NCBI RefSeq assembly: GCF_000633355.1
Contig: NZ_AYMQ01000046.1
Span: forward strand, 1-64,000
Direction of reading: 5' to 3'
Source of the DNA: Serratia sp. H1w
Lineage (GTDB): Bacteria > Pseudomonadota > Gammaproteobacteria > Enterobacterales > Enterobacteriaceae
DNA length: 64,000 nucleotides
The notes under the pieces were generated by a model. It was not told the DNA's origin. It saw only the letters and a program-made list of their open reading frames with translations, and searched no databases. Shown here one piece after another: positions 27,262 to 36,779 of this stretch. How positions within the stretch are numbered: the first letter of the stretch is position 1; every line of letters begins with the position of its first letter. The position numbers and the translations under genes were made by a program.

Positions 27262-27494
27262 GGGTCGGTCTCCTTTATTATTAGTAACATATCGGTGGCT
27301 TAAACCACTATTACTATTAAACCTAGCACAAAACACCGACTTTACCCTATCAGACTAGCCTTAAATAACTCCATGCAGCAACAATCCCCCGTTGTTGATG
27401 GTTAATCATTCAGCAGCTATCACGCAATATATTGACGTCCTGCCATCATATTCAGCACACTGCGCAACATGATGACTAAAAGGATCGCCACTTT

Positions 27495-28358
27495 ATGAGC
27501 CAGGCACTGCACAACCTCCTCGAACTGCTGGATTTGGAAAAAATTGAAGAAGGTTTATTCCGCGGCCAAAGCGAAGACCTGGGTTTACGCCAGGTATTTG
27601 GTGGTCAGGTCGTTGGCCAGGCAATGTATGCCGCCAAGCAGACCGTTCCTGCGGAGCGTATCGTTCACTCCTTCCACAGCTATTTCCTGCGCCCAGGGGA
27701 CAGCAGTAAACCCATTGTGTATGACGTAGAAACTCTGCGCGATGGTAATAGCTTCAGCGCGCGTCGCGTCAGCGCCATTCAAAACGGCAAACCCATTTTC
27801 TACATGACGGCCTCTTTCCAAAGCCCGGAGCAAGGTTTTGAACATCAGAACACCATGCCGGACGTACCACCGCCGGAAGGACTGATGTCGGAGTCGGAAA
27901 TTGCCCAAAAGCTGTCGCATATGCTGCCGGAAAAAGTGCGCGACAAGTTTATTGGCCCGAAGCCGATCGAAATGCGCCCGGTGAAATTCCACAACCCGCT
28001 CAAGGGCAGTGTGGAAGAGCCTCATCGCCACGTCTGGTTCCGCGCCAACGGCACCATGCCTGACGACTTGCGTGTCCATCAGTACCTGCTGGGCTACGCA
28101 TCTGACTTCCACTTCCTGCTGACGGCGTTACAACCGCACGGCGTTGGTTTTCTCGAACCTGGTATGCAGGTGGCTACCATCGACCATTCAATGTGGTTCC
28201 ACCGCCCGTTCCGCATGGATGACTGGCTGCTATACGCGGTAGAGAGCACCTCCGCATCTGGCGCTCGTGGTTTTGTACGCGGCCAGTTCTACACCCGTGA
28301 CGGTGTGCTGGTAGCCACTACGGTACAGGAAGGCGTGATCCGCAAGCGCGATGTTTAA
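27495..28358 (+). CDS. tesB: Acyl-CoA thioesterase II
   Basis: A 287-residue double-hotdog thioesterase that hydrolyses medium- and long-chain acyl-CoA. Typical segments are [12 protein letters not shown] in the first domain and [17 protein letters not shown] in the second, which holds the catalytic Asp; the C-terminal TVQEGVIR contributes the active-site Gln. Length equals E. coli TesB. Convergent with amtB across a shared terminator. Confidence 0.97.
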   Translation: MSQALHNLLELLDLEKIEEGLFRGQSEDLGLRQVFGGQVVGQAMYAAKQTVPAERIVHSFHSYFLRPGDSSKPIVYDVETLRDGNSFSARRVSAIQNGKPIFYMTASFQSPEQGFEHQNTMPDVPPPEGLMSESEIAQKLSHMLPEKVRDKFIGPKPIEMRPVKFHNPLKGSVEEPHRHVWFRANGTMPDDLRVHQYLLGYASDFHFLLTALQPHGVGFLEPGMQVATIDHSMWFHRPFRMDDWLLYAVESTSASGARGFVRGQFYTRDGVLVATTVQEGVIRKRDV

Positions 28359-28364
28359 ATGAGA

Positions 28365-28394
28365 AAGGGGGGCGATGTCTCCATCGCCCCCCTT
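28365..28394. terminator. Bidirectional terminator between tesB and amtB
   Basis: AAGGGGGGCGATG / CATCGCCCCCCTT stem with a four-base loop between the convergent stops. Strong GC stem; T tracts on either side are short. Confidence 0.75.
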
Positions 28395-28413
28395 AGTGTT
28401 TATTCAACAGAAT

Positions 28414-29706
28414 TTATTGGTTGTAAGCATTTTCGCCATGGCTGTTCACATCCAGACCTTCGCGTTCCTGCTCTTCCGGTACGCGCAGCCCCACCACCGC
28501 TCCGGCCACTTTAAAGGCGATAAACGCGGCCACACTTGACCACACCAGCGTGACGACCACACTCAGCAACTGGATCCACACTTGGTGCCCCATAGTGACG
28601 CCAGTTGCATAGCCAGTGCCACCCAAAGATGAGGCGGTAAAGACGCCGGTCAACAGACAGCCAACGATACCGCACACCCCGTGTACACCAAATACATCGC
28701 AGGTATCATCCACTTTCAGCCATTTCTTCAGCGTGACGACGCCCCACAGGCCAGCGACACCCCCTACCAGGCCGATAATCAGCGCGCCACCCACACCAAC
28801 AGTACCCGCCGCTGGCGTAACCGCAACCAGACCCGCGATACAACCCGAGCAAGCGCCCAGCAGGGAAGGCTTACCGCGTACCACCCATTCGGCGAAGGTC
28901 CAGGAGAGGATGGCACCGGCTGTGGCTATCACTGTGTTGAGAAACGCCAGCGCCGCAATGCCGTTGGCCGCACTCGCCGAACCGGCGTTGAAGCCAAACC
29001 AGCCGATATACAGGATAGAAGCACCGGTAAACACCATCGGCAGGTTGTGTGGTTTGAAGGCTTCTTTGCCATAACCGGCACGTTTGCCCAGCAGATAAGC
29101 CCCTACCAGGCCCGCACTGGCGGCGTTAATGTGCACCACGGTGCCGCCCGCAAAGTCCAACGCACCGTCGGTTGCCAGGAAACCACCGCCCCACACCATA
29201 TGCGCAATCGGCAGATAGGAAATCGTGAACCAAATGGCCGCAAATATCACTACCGCAGAGAAGCGAATGCGTTCAGCAAAGCCCCCGACGACCAGCGCCA
29301 CGGTAATACAGGCGAAGGAACATTGGAACGCGACGTGGATCATCTGGCTGAAGGTGCCGGTCAGGCTGTCGATCCCGATCCCTTTAAGCATCACTGTCTG
29401 GAAGCCACCAAAGAAGGCGTTCCCCTCGCTGAAGGCCAGGCTGTAGCCGTAAAGGACCCACAGCACGCAGACCAGAGCAAAGGTGACGGTAACCTGTGTC
29501 AGCATTGAGAGGACGTTCTTGGAGCGCAGCAGGCCGCCGTAGAACAAAGCGACGCCCGGCAAAGTCATAAACAGCACCAGCGCGGTGCAAATCATCATAA
29601 AGGCGTTGTCCGCCTTGTCTGCCACCGCCGGAGCGGCCAGCGCCAAAGAAGGAACCAGGGTTACCAAACTCAGGCCTAACGTGGATAACAGTCTTTTCAT
29701 TATCAA
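28414..29706 (-). CDS. amtB: Ammonium transporter AmtB
   Basis: A 430-residue inner-membrane channel with an N-terminal signal peptide (cleaved near LAAPAVA) and eleven further hydrophobic segments. Conserved features include the amphipathic FYGGLLRSKN motif, the first pore His in IAHMVWGGGFL, and the second in DVFGVHGVCGIVG. It conducts ammonium under nitrogen limitation and is blocked by GlnK. It follows glnK by 31 bp in one NtrC-type operon. Confidence 0.97.
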   Translation of the reverse strand: MIMKRLLSTLGLSLVTLVPSLALAAPAVADKADNAFMMICTALVLFMTLPGVALFYGGLLRSKNVLSMLTQVTVTFALVCVLWVLYGYSLAFSEGNAFFGGFQTVMLKGIGIDSLTGTFSQMIHVAFQCSFACITVALVVGGFAERIRFSAVVIFAAIWFTISYLPIAHMVWGGGFLATDGALDFAGGTVVHINAASAGLVGAYLLGKRAGYGKEAFKPHNLPMVFTGASILYIGWFGFNAGSASAANGIAALAFLNTVIATAGAILSWTFAEWVVRGKPSLLGACSGCIAGLVAVTPAAGTVGVGGALIIGLVGGVAGLWGVVTLKKWLKVDDTCDVFGVHGVCGIVGCLLTGVFTASSLGGTGYATGVTMGHQVWIQLLSVVVTLVWSSVAAFIAFKVAGAVVGLRVPEEQEREGLDVNSHGENAYNQ

Positions 29707-29737
29707 TCCATCCCCATTCAGTTGACTGAGCCTGCAA

Positions 29738-30076
29738 TCACAGAGCCGCTTCGTCGGTTTCGCCAGTGCGAATACGGATCACCCGTTGCAATTCGGCAAC
29801 GAAAATTTTGCCGTCACCGATCTTGCCGGTGTAGGCCGCCTTGCTAATCACATCCACCACTTCATCCAGTTGATCATCGGCAATCGCGATGTCAATTTTC
29901 ACTTTGGGTAAGAAGTTGACGCTGTACTCTGCCCCGCGATAGAGCTCGGCATGGCCCTTCTGGCGGCCAAATCCTTTGACTTCGGTTACGGTCAGTCCCT
30001 GAATACCTACAGAGGATAAGGCTTCACGCACGTCCTCCAACTTGAATGGTTTGATCACCACGGTAACCAGCTTCAT
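29738..30076 (-). CDS. glnK: PII nitrogen-regulatory protein GlnK
   Basis: A 112-residue PII protein. The T-loop Tyr51 (RGAEYS) that is uridylylated by GlnD is present and the C-terminal PII signature VGDGKIF-like segment reads GKIGDGKIFVAEL. It plugs AmtB when nitrogen is sufficient. The upstream region carries a sigma-54 promoter and an NtrC site, so expression is nitrogen-starvation induced. Confidence 0.97.
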   Translation of the reverse strand: MKLVTVVIKPFKLEDVREALSSVGIQGLTVTEVKGFGRQKGHAELYRGAEYSVNFLPKVKIDIAIADDQLDEVVDVISKAAYTGKIGDGKIFVAELQRVIRIRTGETDEAAL

Positions 30077-30129
30077 ATTGCCTCTCCACGATTAAGCCAA
30101 AAAACTTACCCCCGGTACGAGTCATATAA

Positions 30130-30145
30130 AGCAAAGGCTGTGCCA
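30130..30145 (-). promoter_or_regulatory. Sigma-54 promoter of glnK-amtB
   Basis: Minus strand TGGCAC-AGCCT-TTGCT matches the -24/-12 consensus TGGCAC-N5-TTGCA, 54 bp before the glnK start. Confidence 0.85.
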
Positions 30146-30242
30146 TAAATTATTAACTGATTTATTTCAATCAATTAGGTGGAAATTCTTGGGGGAAGTT
30201 GCCGATACCGGGCGAAAGCCGAGATTGCGGCCCAGAGATCTC

Positions 30243-30257
30243 GCACCTTTTTGGTGC
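30243..30257. promoter_or_regulatory. NtrC-binding site
   Basis: GCACC-TTTTT-GGTGC, a perfect inverted repeat fitting the NtrC consensus GCACC-N5-GGTGC. It lies about 100 bp upstream of the sigma-54 element, the usual enhancer distance. Confidence 0.85.
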
Positions 30258-30319
30258 AGCGCGCGTTGGGAAAGTGCAGCAGGAGGGAATGGAAAAGCGG
30301 AAATGCCTGTTAGTGGTGC

Positions 30320-30339
30320 GGGCTCCAGAAGCGGAGCCC
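30320..30339 (-). terminator. Hairpin after mdlB
   Basis: GGGCTCC-AGAAGC-GGAGCCC stem-loop, just past the mdlB stop on the minus strand. No T tract, so it may be a transcript-stabilising hairpin or a rho-dependent end. Confidence 0.4.
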
Positions 30340-30349
30340 TTACTGAATA

Positions 30350-32128
30350 TTATGCGGGTTGGGTTTCATCGCGAGTCGTGGCGGCCAGTTCTTCCCCCAC
30401 CAGCTGTAGCTGATACATCTGATAGTAACGGCCCTGCTGCTCCAGCAGTTGCTGATGGTTCCCCTGTTCCACGGCATGGCCACGATGCAGAACCAGGATA
30501 GAGTCGGCATCCACAATGGTCGACAGGCGATGGGCGATCACTACCAGCGTTGTCTGCTCGCGGATCAGGCGTAAAGCGCGTTGGATCGCCTGCTCGGTAC
30601 CAGAGTCGATATTGGCAGTCGCTTCATCCAGGATCAGGATCTGCGGTGCCTGTACCAGCACGCGCGCCAAGGCCAGTAGCTGCTTCTGACCGACGGACAG
30701 GTTGTTCCCCTGCTCCCCCAGACGCGTATGGATGCCTTGAGGCAGGCCACGCACCAGTTCACCCAATTGTACCGTCTCCAGCGCCTGCCAGACCGCCTCT
30801 TCGCCAATCGCGCGGCCAAGCGTAACGTTCGCTAGCACCGACTCCGCCATCACCACCGGATCTTGCTGCACCATAGCAATGCCTTGGCGCAAGGTGCGGT
30901 GCGAGAGACTGGACAACGGGCGGCCATCGAGACGAATTTCACCTTCGCTCAGCGGGTAATAGCCCATCAGCAGGTTAGCCAAGGTGCTCTTGCCACTGCC
31001 GGTATGCCCCACCAAGGCAACAAAACCCCGCGACGGTACCTGCAAAGAGATATGTTGCAGCACTTTTTTGTCACTGCGGTAGGCAAAGCTCAGATCGTTG
31101 ATATCGATACGGCCACTGGTCAGTGGGCGATCGTCGTTGCCATAGCTCTGCTGACTGCGATCCATCAGCTCGAAAATACGTTCACCAGCCACCACCGCCT
31201 GCTGCAAAATCGATTGCTGGGCGGTCAACTCAATCAGCGGTTCGTTCAAACGGCCAAGATAGTTGATAAAGGCATACAGTACCCCTACGCCAATCGAGCC
31301 CTCACCGCTGAAGCCAAACAGCATCAACAGTCCACAAAGCACCAAGGCAGAGAACAGGCTAAGCAGCGGCCGCAACAGGAAACCGTCCAGGCGCAACGTC
31401 TGCATGCGGGCGGTATAATGCGAGCGGCTGGCCGCGCTCATGCGCTCACCAAAGCGGATCTGTTGGCGGAATTGCTGGATCACGCCCATGCCGCTGATCA
31501 CTTCATTAAAGCCGTCGTTGATATCCGCCAGGTAACCACGCATCCGCCGCACGATCGGCGTGCTGTAGTATTGGTAGATGCCCATCACCACCAGCACTGC
31601 CGGGAAGATGCAGATCGCCACCAGCGCCATGCGCCAGTCCAGGCTGAACATTGCCACCAGCATCGCCCCGATCAGCGCCGCACTTTTCAGTACCGTGGAC
31701 ACCACCATCACATACAGATCTTTGATCACTTCGGTATCGTTGGTTACCCGCGAGATCAATTGCCCGACCGGTTGAGTATCAAATGCGCTCAGCGGTTGAC
31801 GCAGAGCGGCATCCATTACGTCGGTACGCAACCGCTGGACCACTCCGACCGCCACCCGATTAAACAAGATCGCCTGAAAATAGTGCAACGCCGCAGCAAG
31901 CAGTTCCAGCAGGATATAGGCCACCGCCAGGGAACTGACAATCATCAGCGGCAGCTGCCCTTTCGCCACATAGTTATCGATAAAGTAGCTGATCAGGATC
32001 GGCCCGGCGACTTCCGCTGCCGCCGCGACCCACAGCATCAATACCGCCAACCCCAGCGGTTTGCGATAAGGTGAGCCATAGGCCAGTAAACGTTTCAGCG
32101 TTGGCCACATGTTCTGTAACTTACTCAT
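30350..32128 (-). CDS. mdlB: Heterodimeric ABC exporter subunit MdlB (SmdB)
   Basis: A 592-residue half-transporter: six membrane segments (about 20-310) followed by an ATPase domain with Walker [10 protein letters not shown], signature LSVGQ and Walker B ILILDEA. I use the ATG at 32128 ([20 protein letters not shown]), which gives the family start and overlaps the mdlA stop by a few bases, so the two are coupled. In Serratia the SmdAB pair has been described as a drug exporter; the natural substrate is unclear. The degenerate LSVGQ (for LSGGQ) is normal in this subunit. Confidence 0.93.
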   Translation of the reverse strand: MSKLQNMWPTLKRLLAYGSPYRKPLGLAVLMLWVAAAAEVAGPILISYFIDNYVAKGQLPLMIVSSLAVAYILLELLAAALHYFQAILFNRVAVGVVQRLRTDVMDAALRQPLSAFDTQPVGQLISRVTNDTEVIKDLYVMVVSTVLKSAALIGAMLVAMFSLDWRMALVAICIFPAVLVVMGIYQYYSTPIVRRMRGYLADINDGFNEVISGMGVIQQFRQQIRFGERMSAASRSHYTARMQTLRLDGFLLRPLLSLFSALVLCGLLMLFGFSGEGSIGVGVLYAFINYLGRLNEPLIELTAQQSILQQAVVAGERIFELMDRSQQSYGNDDRPLTSGRIDINDLSFAYRSDKKVLQHISLQVPSRGFVALVGHTGSGKSTLANLLMGYYPLSEGEIRLDGRPLSSLSHRTLRQGIAMVQQDPVVMAESVLANVTLGRAIGEEAVWQALETVQLGELVRGLPQGIHTRLGEQGNNLSVGQKQLLALARVLVQAPQILILDEATANIDSGTEQAIQRALRLIREQTTLVVIAHRLSTIVDADSILVLHRGHAVEQGNHQQLLEQQGRYYQMYQLQLVGEELAATTRDETQPA

Positions 32129-33896
32129 CGGCCAAAACCTCTTCGCTGTTTTCGGGAGCCTCATCCAACGCCGCTTCCAACTGCTGATAGCGATACATGT
32201 CACGATACCAACCTGGCTCGGTTGCCAATTGCCCATGCTGCCCGCGTTGTACCACCGTGCCATGTTGCATCACCAGAATTTCACTGGCCTCGGTCAGGGC
32301 CGAAAGGCGGTGCGCACTGATGATCACCGTGCGGTTTTGCCCCCAACTGCGCAGGTTGTGCAGGATCTGGTGTTCGGTGCGCCCATCCACCGCAGACAGG
32401 GCATCGTCGAGGATCAGTATTTCTGCCTCCATCAATAGCGCCCGCGCAATGGAAATACGCTGCTTCTGGCCACCAGAAAGCATCACGCCGCGTTCTCCTA
32501 CCTCGGTCTCGTAACCCTGGGGTAAGCGCAGAATATCTTCATGCACGCTGGCCAGGCGAGCAGCCTGTTCAATCTGTTCCTGAGTCGCTGCCGGGTTACC
32601 CAACGCGATGTTATTGGCCACGCTATCGGAGAACAGGAACGGCGTCTGGCTGACCACCGACAAACGGGAACGCCAATCATCGAGTTTGATTTGGCTGAGT
32701 GGCAAACCGTGATAGCTGATATGGCCCTCATCAACATCGAACTGGCGTTGGATTAGCGAGAGCAGTGTCGATTTACCCGAACCGGTAGGGCCGCATAGCC
32801 CCAACATTTGCCCAGGCTGCAACTGCAACGCCACATCATGTAACGCTGGCTTGTTGGTTTGCGGGTAATGGAAGGCGTTGATTGCCACGCTCAGGCTACC
32901 GCGCCCTGCTGGCAGATCGAGCTCACCATCTTTCACGGCCGGTGCCTCTTCCAACAGACTGCGGATACGGCCATAGGCGGCACTGCCGCGCTCGACGATG
33001 TTGAACATCCAGGCCAGCGCCAGCATCGGCCAAATCATCAGGCCGAGGTACATGACAAAGCTGGTCAGTTGACCCAGCGTAAGTGAACCGTTAACCACCA
33101 TCCAGCTACCACCGCCGATCGCCAACAGATTGGCCGCGCCGATGGCGATATAAATGGTGGGATCAAAGCGCGCATCGACTCGCGCCACGTGCATATTCTT
33201 GGCACCGGTTTGTGCCGCCACTTCGGCAAACTGGTTGGACTGATGATCCTCCAGACCAAAGGCCTTGATCATGCGGATGCTGGTCATGCTCTCCTGGGCC
33301 TGATCGTTAAGGCTGGAGAACGCCGCCTGCGCCGATTTGAACCGCTGGTGCAGCTGATCGCCGTAGTATTTGATGACGATTGCCATGATCGGCATCGGGA
33401 TCAGGGAAAGCAGGGTCAATTGCCAACTGATCTGGGTGCTCATCACAATCAGCACCGCCAGCCCCATCACCAAAGAATCCACCAGCGTCAACACGCCCTC
33501 ACCGGCGGCAAACACCACACGATCGACGTCATTGGTCGCCCTGGCCATCAGATCTCCAGTGCGGTGGCGCAGATAGAACGCCGGATTCTGGCGGCTGAGC
33601 TGGCGATAGAAGTTTTCCCGCAGTTCGACCGCAAGCTGATAGGAAGCCCCAAACAGCAGCACTCGCCACACGTAGCGCAGCAGATAGACCACGATGGCAG
33701 TGCCAAGCATCAAGCCCAGCCAGGCCATCAGCACCTTGCTGGACATCTGTTCCTTGGTAACACCGTCAACAATGATGCCGACCAGTTTAGGCGGCAGCAG
33801 TTGCAGTATGGCAATGACGATCAGCAGCACCACGGCCCCAAGGTAGCGGCGCCACTCGCGGCGGAAGTACCAGCCGATTTGAGCAAAGAGTCTCAC
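32121..33896 (-). CDS. mdlA: Heterodimeric ABC exporter subunit MdlA (SmdA)
   Basis: A 591-residue half-transporter with six membrane segments (about 15-310) and an ATPase domain: Walker [10 protein letters not shown], signature LSGGQKQR, Walker [13 protein letters not shown]. Asp follows Walker B where most ABC proteins have the catalytic Glu, a feature of asymmetric heterodimers. The stop overlaps the mdlB start. decR lies about 80 bp upstream on the same strand, as in E. coli. Confidence 0.95.
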   Translation of the reverse strand: MRLFAQIGWYFRREWRRYLGAVVLLIVIAILQLLPPKLVGIIVDGVTKEQMSSKVLMAWLGLMLGTAIVVYLLRYVWRVLLFGASYQLAVELRENFYRQLSRQNPAFYLRHRTGDLMARATNDVDRVVFAAGEGVLTLVDSLVMGLAVLIVMSTQISWQLTLLSLIPMPIMAIVIKYYGDQLHQRFKSAQAAFSSLNDQAQESMTSIRMIKAFGLEDHQSNQFAEVAAQTGAKNMHVARVDARFDPTIYIAIGAANLLAIGGGSWMVVNGSLTLGQLTSFVMYLGLMIWPMLALAWMFNIVERGSAAYGRIRSLLEEAPAVKDGELDLPAGRGSLSVAINAFHYPQTNKPALHDVALQLQPGQMLGLCGPTGSGKSTLLSLIQRQFDVDEGHISYHGLPLSQIKLDDWRSRLSVVSQTPFLFSDSVANNIALGNPAATQEQIEQAARLASVHEDILRLPQGYETEVGERGVMLSGGQKQRISIARALLMEAEILILDDALSAVDGRTEHQILHNLRSWGQNRTVIISAHRLSALTEASEILVMQHGTVVQRGQHGQLATEPGWYRDMYRYQQLEAALDEAPENSEEVLADE

Positions 33897-33976
33897 GCAG
33901 TTTTATTCCAGACAGTATCCGACAAATTACCGGTTGCGGCCCTGCAACCTTAACATTCAACAGTAGAGTGAAGATG

Positions 33977-34438
33977 TCACTCTGGCACGGGCAACGCCGT
34001 GGTGTATTTGATTTTTTCCATGGCGAAGCTGGAAGTCACATCGATCAACCCCGGTACGCCGGTCACCAGGCGTTTATAGAAATTGTCATAGCTTTTCATG
34101 TCCGCCACCTCAACCTGCATCAGGTAATCGTACTCCCCCGCCATGCGGTAAAACGCCAGCACCTCCGGCATCTGCGCGGTGAGATCAACAAACTTCTGAT
34201 ACCACTCGCTGCTGTGTTGCTGGGTTTTTATCAGCACAAACGCCGTCAGGCCAAGCCCGAGCTTTTCATTATCCAGCAGCGCCACGCGCCCGCGAATGTA
34301 ACCTTCATCCTCCAGCCTTTTTAGCCGTTTCCAGCAGGGCGTTGAGGTCAGGTTCACCGCTTCGGCCAGCACTTGCAGCGATTGCGTACAGTCCTGTTGC
34401 AGCATGCACAGCAGCTTACGGTCAGTTTTATCCAGCAT
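33977..34438 (-). CDS. decR: Lrp/AsnC-family cysteine-responsive regulator DecR (YbaO)
   Basis: A 153-residue Lrp-type regulator: N-terminal HTH ([17 protein letters not shown], then [20 protein letters not shown]) and a C-terminal RAM effector domain. It matches E. coli YbaO/DecR nearly throughout. DecR-type proteins sense cysteine and activate cysteine-degrading genes. Here it is divergent from a PLP cysteine-desulfhydrase-like gene, the same pairing described as ccdR-ccdA in Pantoea. Confidence 0.94.
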   Translation of the reverse strand: MLDKTDRKLLCMLQQDCTQSLQVLAEAVNLTSTPCWKRLKRLEDEGYIRGRVALLDNEKLGLGLTAFVLIKTQQHSSEWYQKFVDLTAQMPEVLAFYRMAGEYDYLMQVEVADMKSYDNFYKRLVTGVPGLIDVTSSFAMEKIKYTTALPVPE

Positions 34439-34604
34439 AAGGGAGTTTCATAGAAAATATTTCTCCCATTAGGCGATTAAACAGGAAAAATGGCAATCCT
34501 TTTTTCTCGCCGAAACGCTATGCTACACCTCAAACATCCTTGCTGAACTTCAAGCTACGGCTTGCAAGGCGGCGGGTTTAAGCCCCCTATATTGAGGCCA
34601 GAAT

Positions 34605-35645
34605 ATGACAAACGCTTGGGTAAAATATGCTATCGGCGAAATAGAAGCGGATTTCCAACGCTCCGCCGATACCCACCTGATCCGCTTAAACCTGCCGGAA
34701 TTTCCTGGCATCTATCTCTATCTGAAAGATGAGAGCACCCATCCCACCGGTAGCCTGAAGCATCGTCTGGCGCGGTCGTTGTTCCTTTATGGGCTATGCA
34801 ACGGCTGGATCAACCAGAATACACCGATTATTGAAGCCTCTTCGGGCAGCACGGCGGTATCTGAGGCCTATTTTGCCCGCCTGCTCGGCCTGCCGTTTAT
34901 CGCAGTCATGCCTTCCTGCACCGCCAAACGTAAGGTGGAACAAATCGCCTTTTACGGTGGCCGCAGCCATTTTGTCGATCATGCAGCGCAGATTTATGCG
35001 GTATCGGAGGAGTTGGCCAAAGAGTTGAACGGGCATTATATGGATCAGTTCACCTTTGCCGAACGTGCCACCGACTGGCGTGGCAACAACAACATCGCCG
35101 ACAGCATTTTCCGCCAGATGGAACGCGAGCCGCACCCGATCCCAAGACATATCGTGATGAGTGCAGGCACCGGTGGCACCTCGGCAACGCTGGGGCGCTA
35201 CATTCGTTATCAAGGGCACGATACGCAGCTCACCGTGGTCGATCCAGAAAACTCGGTCTTCTACGACTGTTACCATCATGGCGATCGCACCATTATCGGC
35301 AGCTGTGGCAGCCGCATCGAAGGCATTGGCCGCCCCCGCGCCGAGCCGTCGTTTATCCCTTCGGTGATCGACAACATGCTGCGTGTGCCCGATGCCGCCA
35401 GTATTGCCACCATTTATTGGTTGGAAAACATTCTGGGCCGTAAAGTAGGAGCCTCGACCGGCACTAACGTCTGGGGAGCGCTGCAATTAGCCAAGCAGAT
35501 GCGGGAAAAAGGCGAGCAAGGTGCTATCGTCACCCTGCTATGCGACAGCGGCGAGCGCTATCTGGATACCTATTACAATAGCGACTGGGTCAGCAATAAT
35601 ATCGGTGATTTGACGCCTTATCGCACTCAGTTGACCAAGCTTTAA
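34605..35645 (+). CDS. PLP-dependent cysteine desulfhydrase-like enzyme (CcdA type)
   Basis: A 346-residue fold-type II PLP enzyme of the cysteine-synthase superfamily. The Schiff-base Lys is K52 in [11 protein letters not shown]; the substrate loop is [12 protein letters not shown] (about 86-97) and the phosphate loop [14 protein letters not shown] (about 186-199). Location opposite decR suggests a cysteine-inducible desulfhydrase that degrades excess cysteine, as reported for CcdA in Pantoea ananatis. A cysteine synthase or cystathionine beta-synthase role is less likely given this regulator, but cannot be ruled out by sequence. Confidence 0.85.
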   Translation: MTNAWVKYAIGEIEADFQRSADTHLIRLNLPEFPGIYLYLKDESTHPTGSLKHRLARSLFLYGLCNGWINQNTPIIEASSGSTAVSEAYFARLLGLPFIAVMPSCTAKRKVEQIAFYGGRSHFVDHAAQIYAVSEELAKELNGHYMDQFTFAERATDWRGNNNIADSIFRQMEREPHPIPRHIVMSAGTGGTSATLGRYIRYQGHDTQLTVVDPENSVFYDCYHHGDRTIIGSCGSRIEGIGRPRAEPSFIPSVIDNMLRVPDAASIATIYWLENILGRKVGASTGTNVWGALQLAKQMREKGEQGAIVTLLCDSGERYLDTYYNSDWVSNNIGDLTPYRTQLTKL

Positions 35646-35656
35646 GTGAATAAATA

Positions 35657-35780
35657 TCCCCAATGGATTTCAAGTTGTAGCTAGGCGGCAAGGACACTCA
35701 TCCCCAGGAGCTTACTTTTGTAAGTGACTGGGGTGAGGGTACGCAGCCAACAACGCTACAGCTTGAAAGACGAAGGGGAA
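35657..35780. repeat. ERIC element
   Basis: An imperfect palindrome of about 124 bp. Its core holds CCCCAGGAGCTTAC and GTAAGTGACTGGGGTGAG, matching the conserved centre of enterobacterial repetitive intergenic consensus elements (127 bp). The outer arms CCCC...TTTCAAG and CTTGAAA...GGGG pair with each other. It lies between the desulfhydrase gene and the cof terminator. Confidence 0.85.
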
Positions 35781-35806
35781 AAAAAAGCCGGGTAGTCATA
35801 CCCGGC
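35779..35806 (-). terminator. Terminator of cof
   Basis: Minus strand GCCGGGTATGACTACCCGGC followed by eight T residues. Canonical. Confidence 0.88.
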
Positions 35807-35825
35807 CGGCTGTAATGGTAATACC

Positions 35826-36647
35826 TCAGAATTCGGGGGAATAGGTGAGGTGTGGTGAACGCAGCCAATGTTGCAAATAGTGAGCCACCGCCTGATGTTC
35901 GCAGCGGCCGATAATCTGTAGTTGCGGCAACAGGGATTTCAACTGTGGCAAGGCATTGCCCATCACCACGCCGTGCCCGACGCCTGCCAGCATTTCCTTG
36001 TCATTCATCGCATCGCCAAAGGCCATACAATCCGCCAGCGTCAGCCCCAGGTGTTGGCTGAGCCGATCCAATGCCGCTCCCTTGTTGCAGCCTTTTGGCA
36101 GCACTTCGAGGCAATCGTAGGCCGAAAAACACAGATCGGCACGCGTACCAAAATGCTCGCTCAGTTGTATCTGTAGTTTGATCAGCTCTTCATGAGGGGC
36201 ACAGAAACAAACCTTGCTGTTGCCAAACGCAGGCAGGCGGCGCAGATCGGTCAGTTGGAAATGAAAACCGCTTAGGTGGTGGGCTTCCAGCATTTCCGGC
36301 ACCGCATGTTCGGTCAACCACCCTTCATCACGAAACACGTGCATGCTGGCAGAGGTACGCCAATGGGTATGCAAAACCTCTTCGGCAATCTCCGCGGGTA
36401 AGTCCGTGGCGTGCAGTTGCTGCCCATGCAGGTCATAAACGCGGGTGCCGTTACCGGTGATCAAGTAACCCTGCAAACCCAGCTGAGCCATGATCGGCTG
36501 GGCATCGAGGTAATGCCGCCCGGTGGCAAAGGTCACCACCATTTCCCTGTCGATAAGCTGATTTAACGCGCTCAGCGTTTCCGACCCGACACGGTGATCG
36601 GGGGTCAGCAGGGTGCCATCCATATCGAAAGCGGCCAGGCGGTACAT
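35826..36647 (-). CDS. cof: HAD-family phosphatase Cof (HMP-PP hydrolase)
   Basis: A 273-residue HAD IIB phosphatase. Motif I is FDMDGT with nucleophile Asp8 and Asp10; motif II/III includes [11 protein letters not shown] and the late [15 protein letters not shown]. coli Cof hydrolyses the thiamine precursor HMP-PP and other phosphates such as PLP. I use the ATG at 36647 ([11 protein letters not shown]), with AGGTTCC/GGAACC-like spacing upstream; an earlier in-frame start adds an unrelated His/Cys-rich leader. Divergent from ybaE as in E. coli. Confidence 0.92.
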   Translation of the reverse strand: MYRLAAFDMDGTLLTPDHRVGSETLSALNQLIDREMVVTFATGRHYLDAQPIMAQLGLQGYLITGNGTRVYDLHGQQLHATDLPAEIAEEVLHTHWRTSASMHVFRDEGWLTEHAVPEMLEAHHLSGFHFQLTDLRRLPAFGNSKVCFCAPHEELIKLQIQLSEHFGTRADLCFSAYDCLEVLPKGCNKGAALDRLSQHLGLTLADCMAFGDAMNDKEMLAGVGHGVVMGNALPQLKSLLPQLQIIGRCEHQAVAHYLQHWLRSPHLTYSPEF

Positions 36648-36779
36648 AGGAACCTCATAACTGTGAGCACAATGGCAATCAACGCAGTATGGGGTGGTAT
36701 TTGCGGAAGTAATAGTGAACAATTTGCATAAACACTTCCTGATTTAAACTTCATCGCTTGCAGCACTTAGGATAACGCT

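Noticed and set aside
32121..32128. Sequencing error at the mdlA/mdlB junction
   Set aside because: The 8-bp overlap with an ATG start is a normal coupled arrangement for this operon.
34540..34595. Possible second ERIC fragment before the desulfhydrase gene
   Set aside because: CTTCAAGCTACGGCTTGCAAGGCGGC resembles an ERIC end only loosely, and the diagnostic core is absent. The quoted stretch is short enough to arise by chance.
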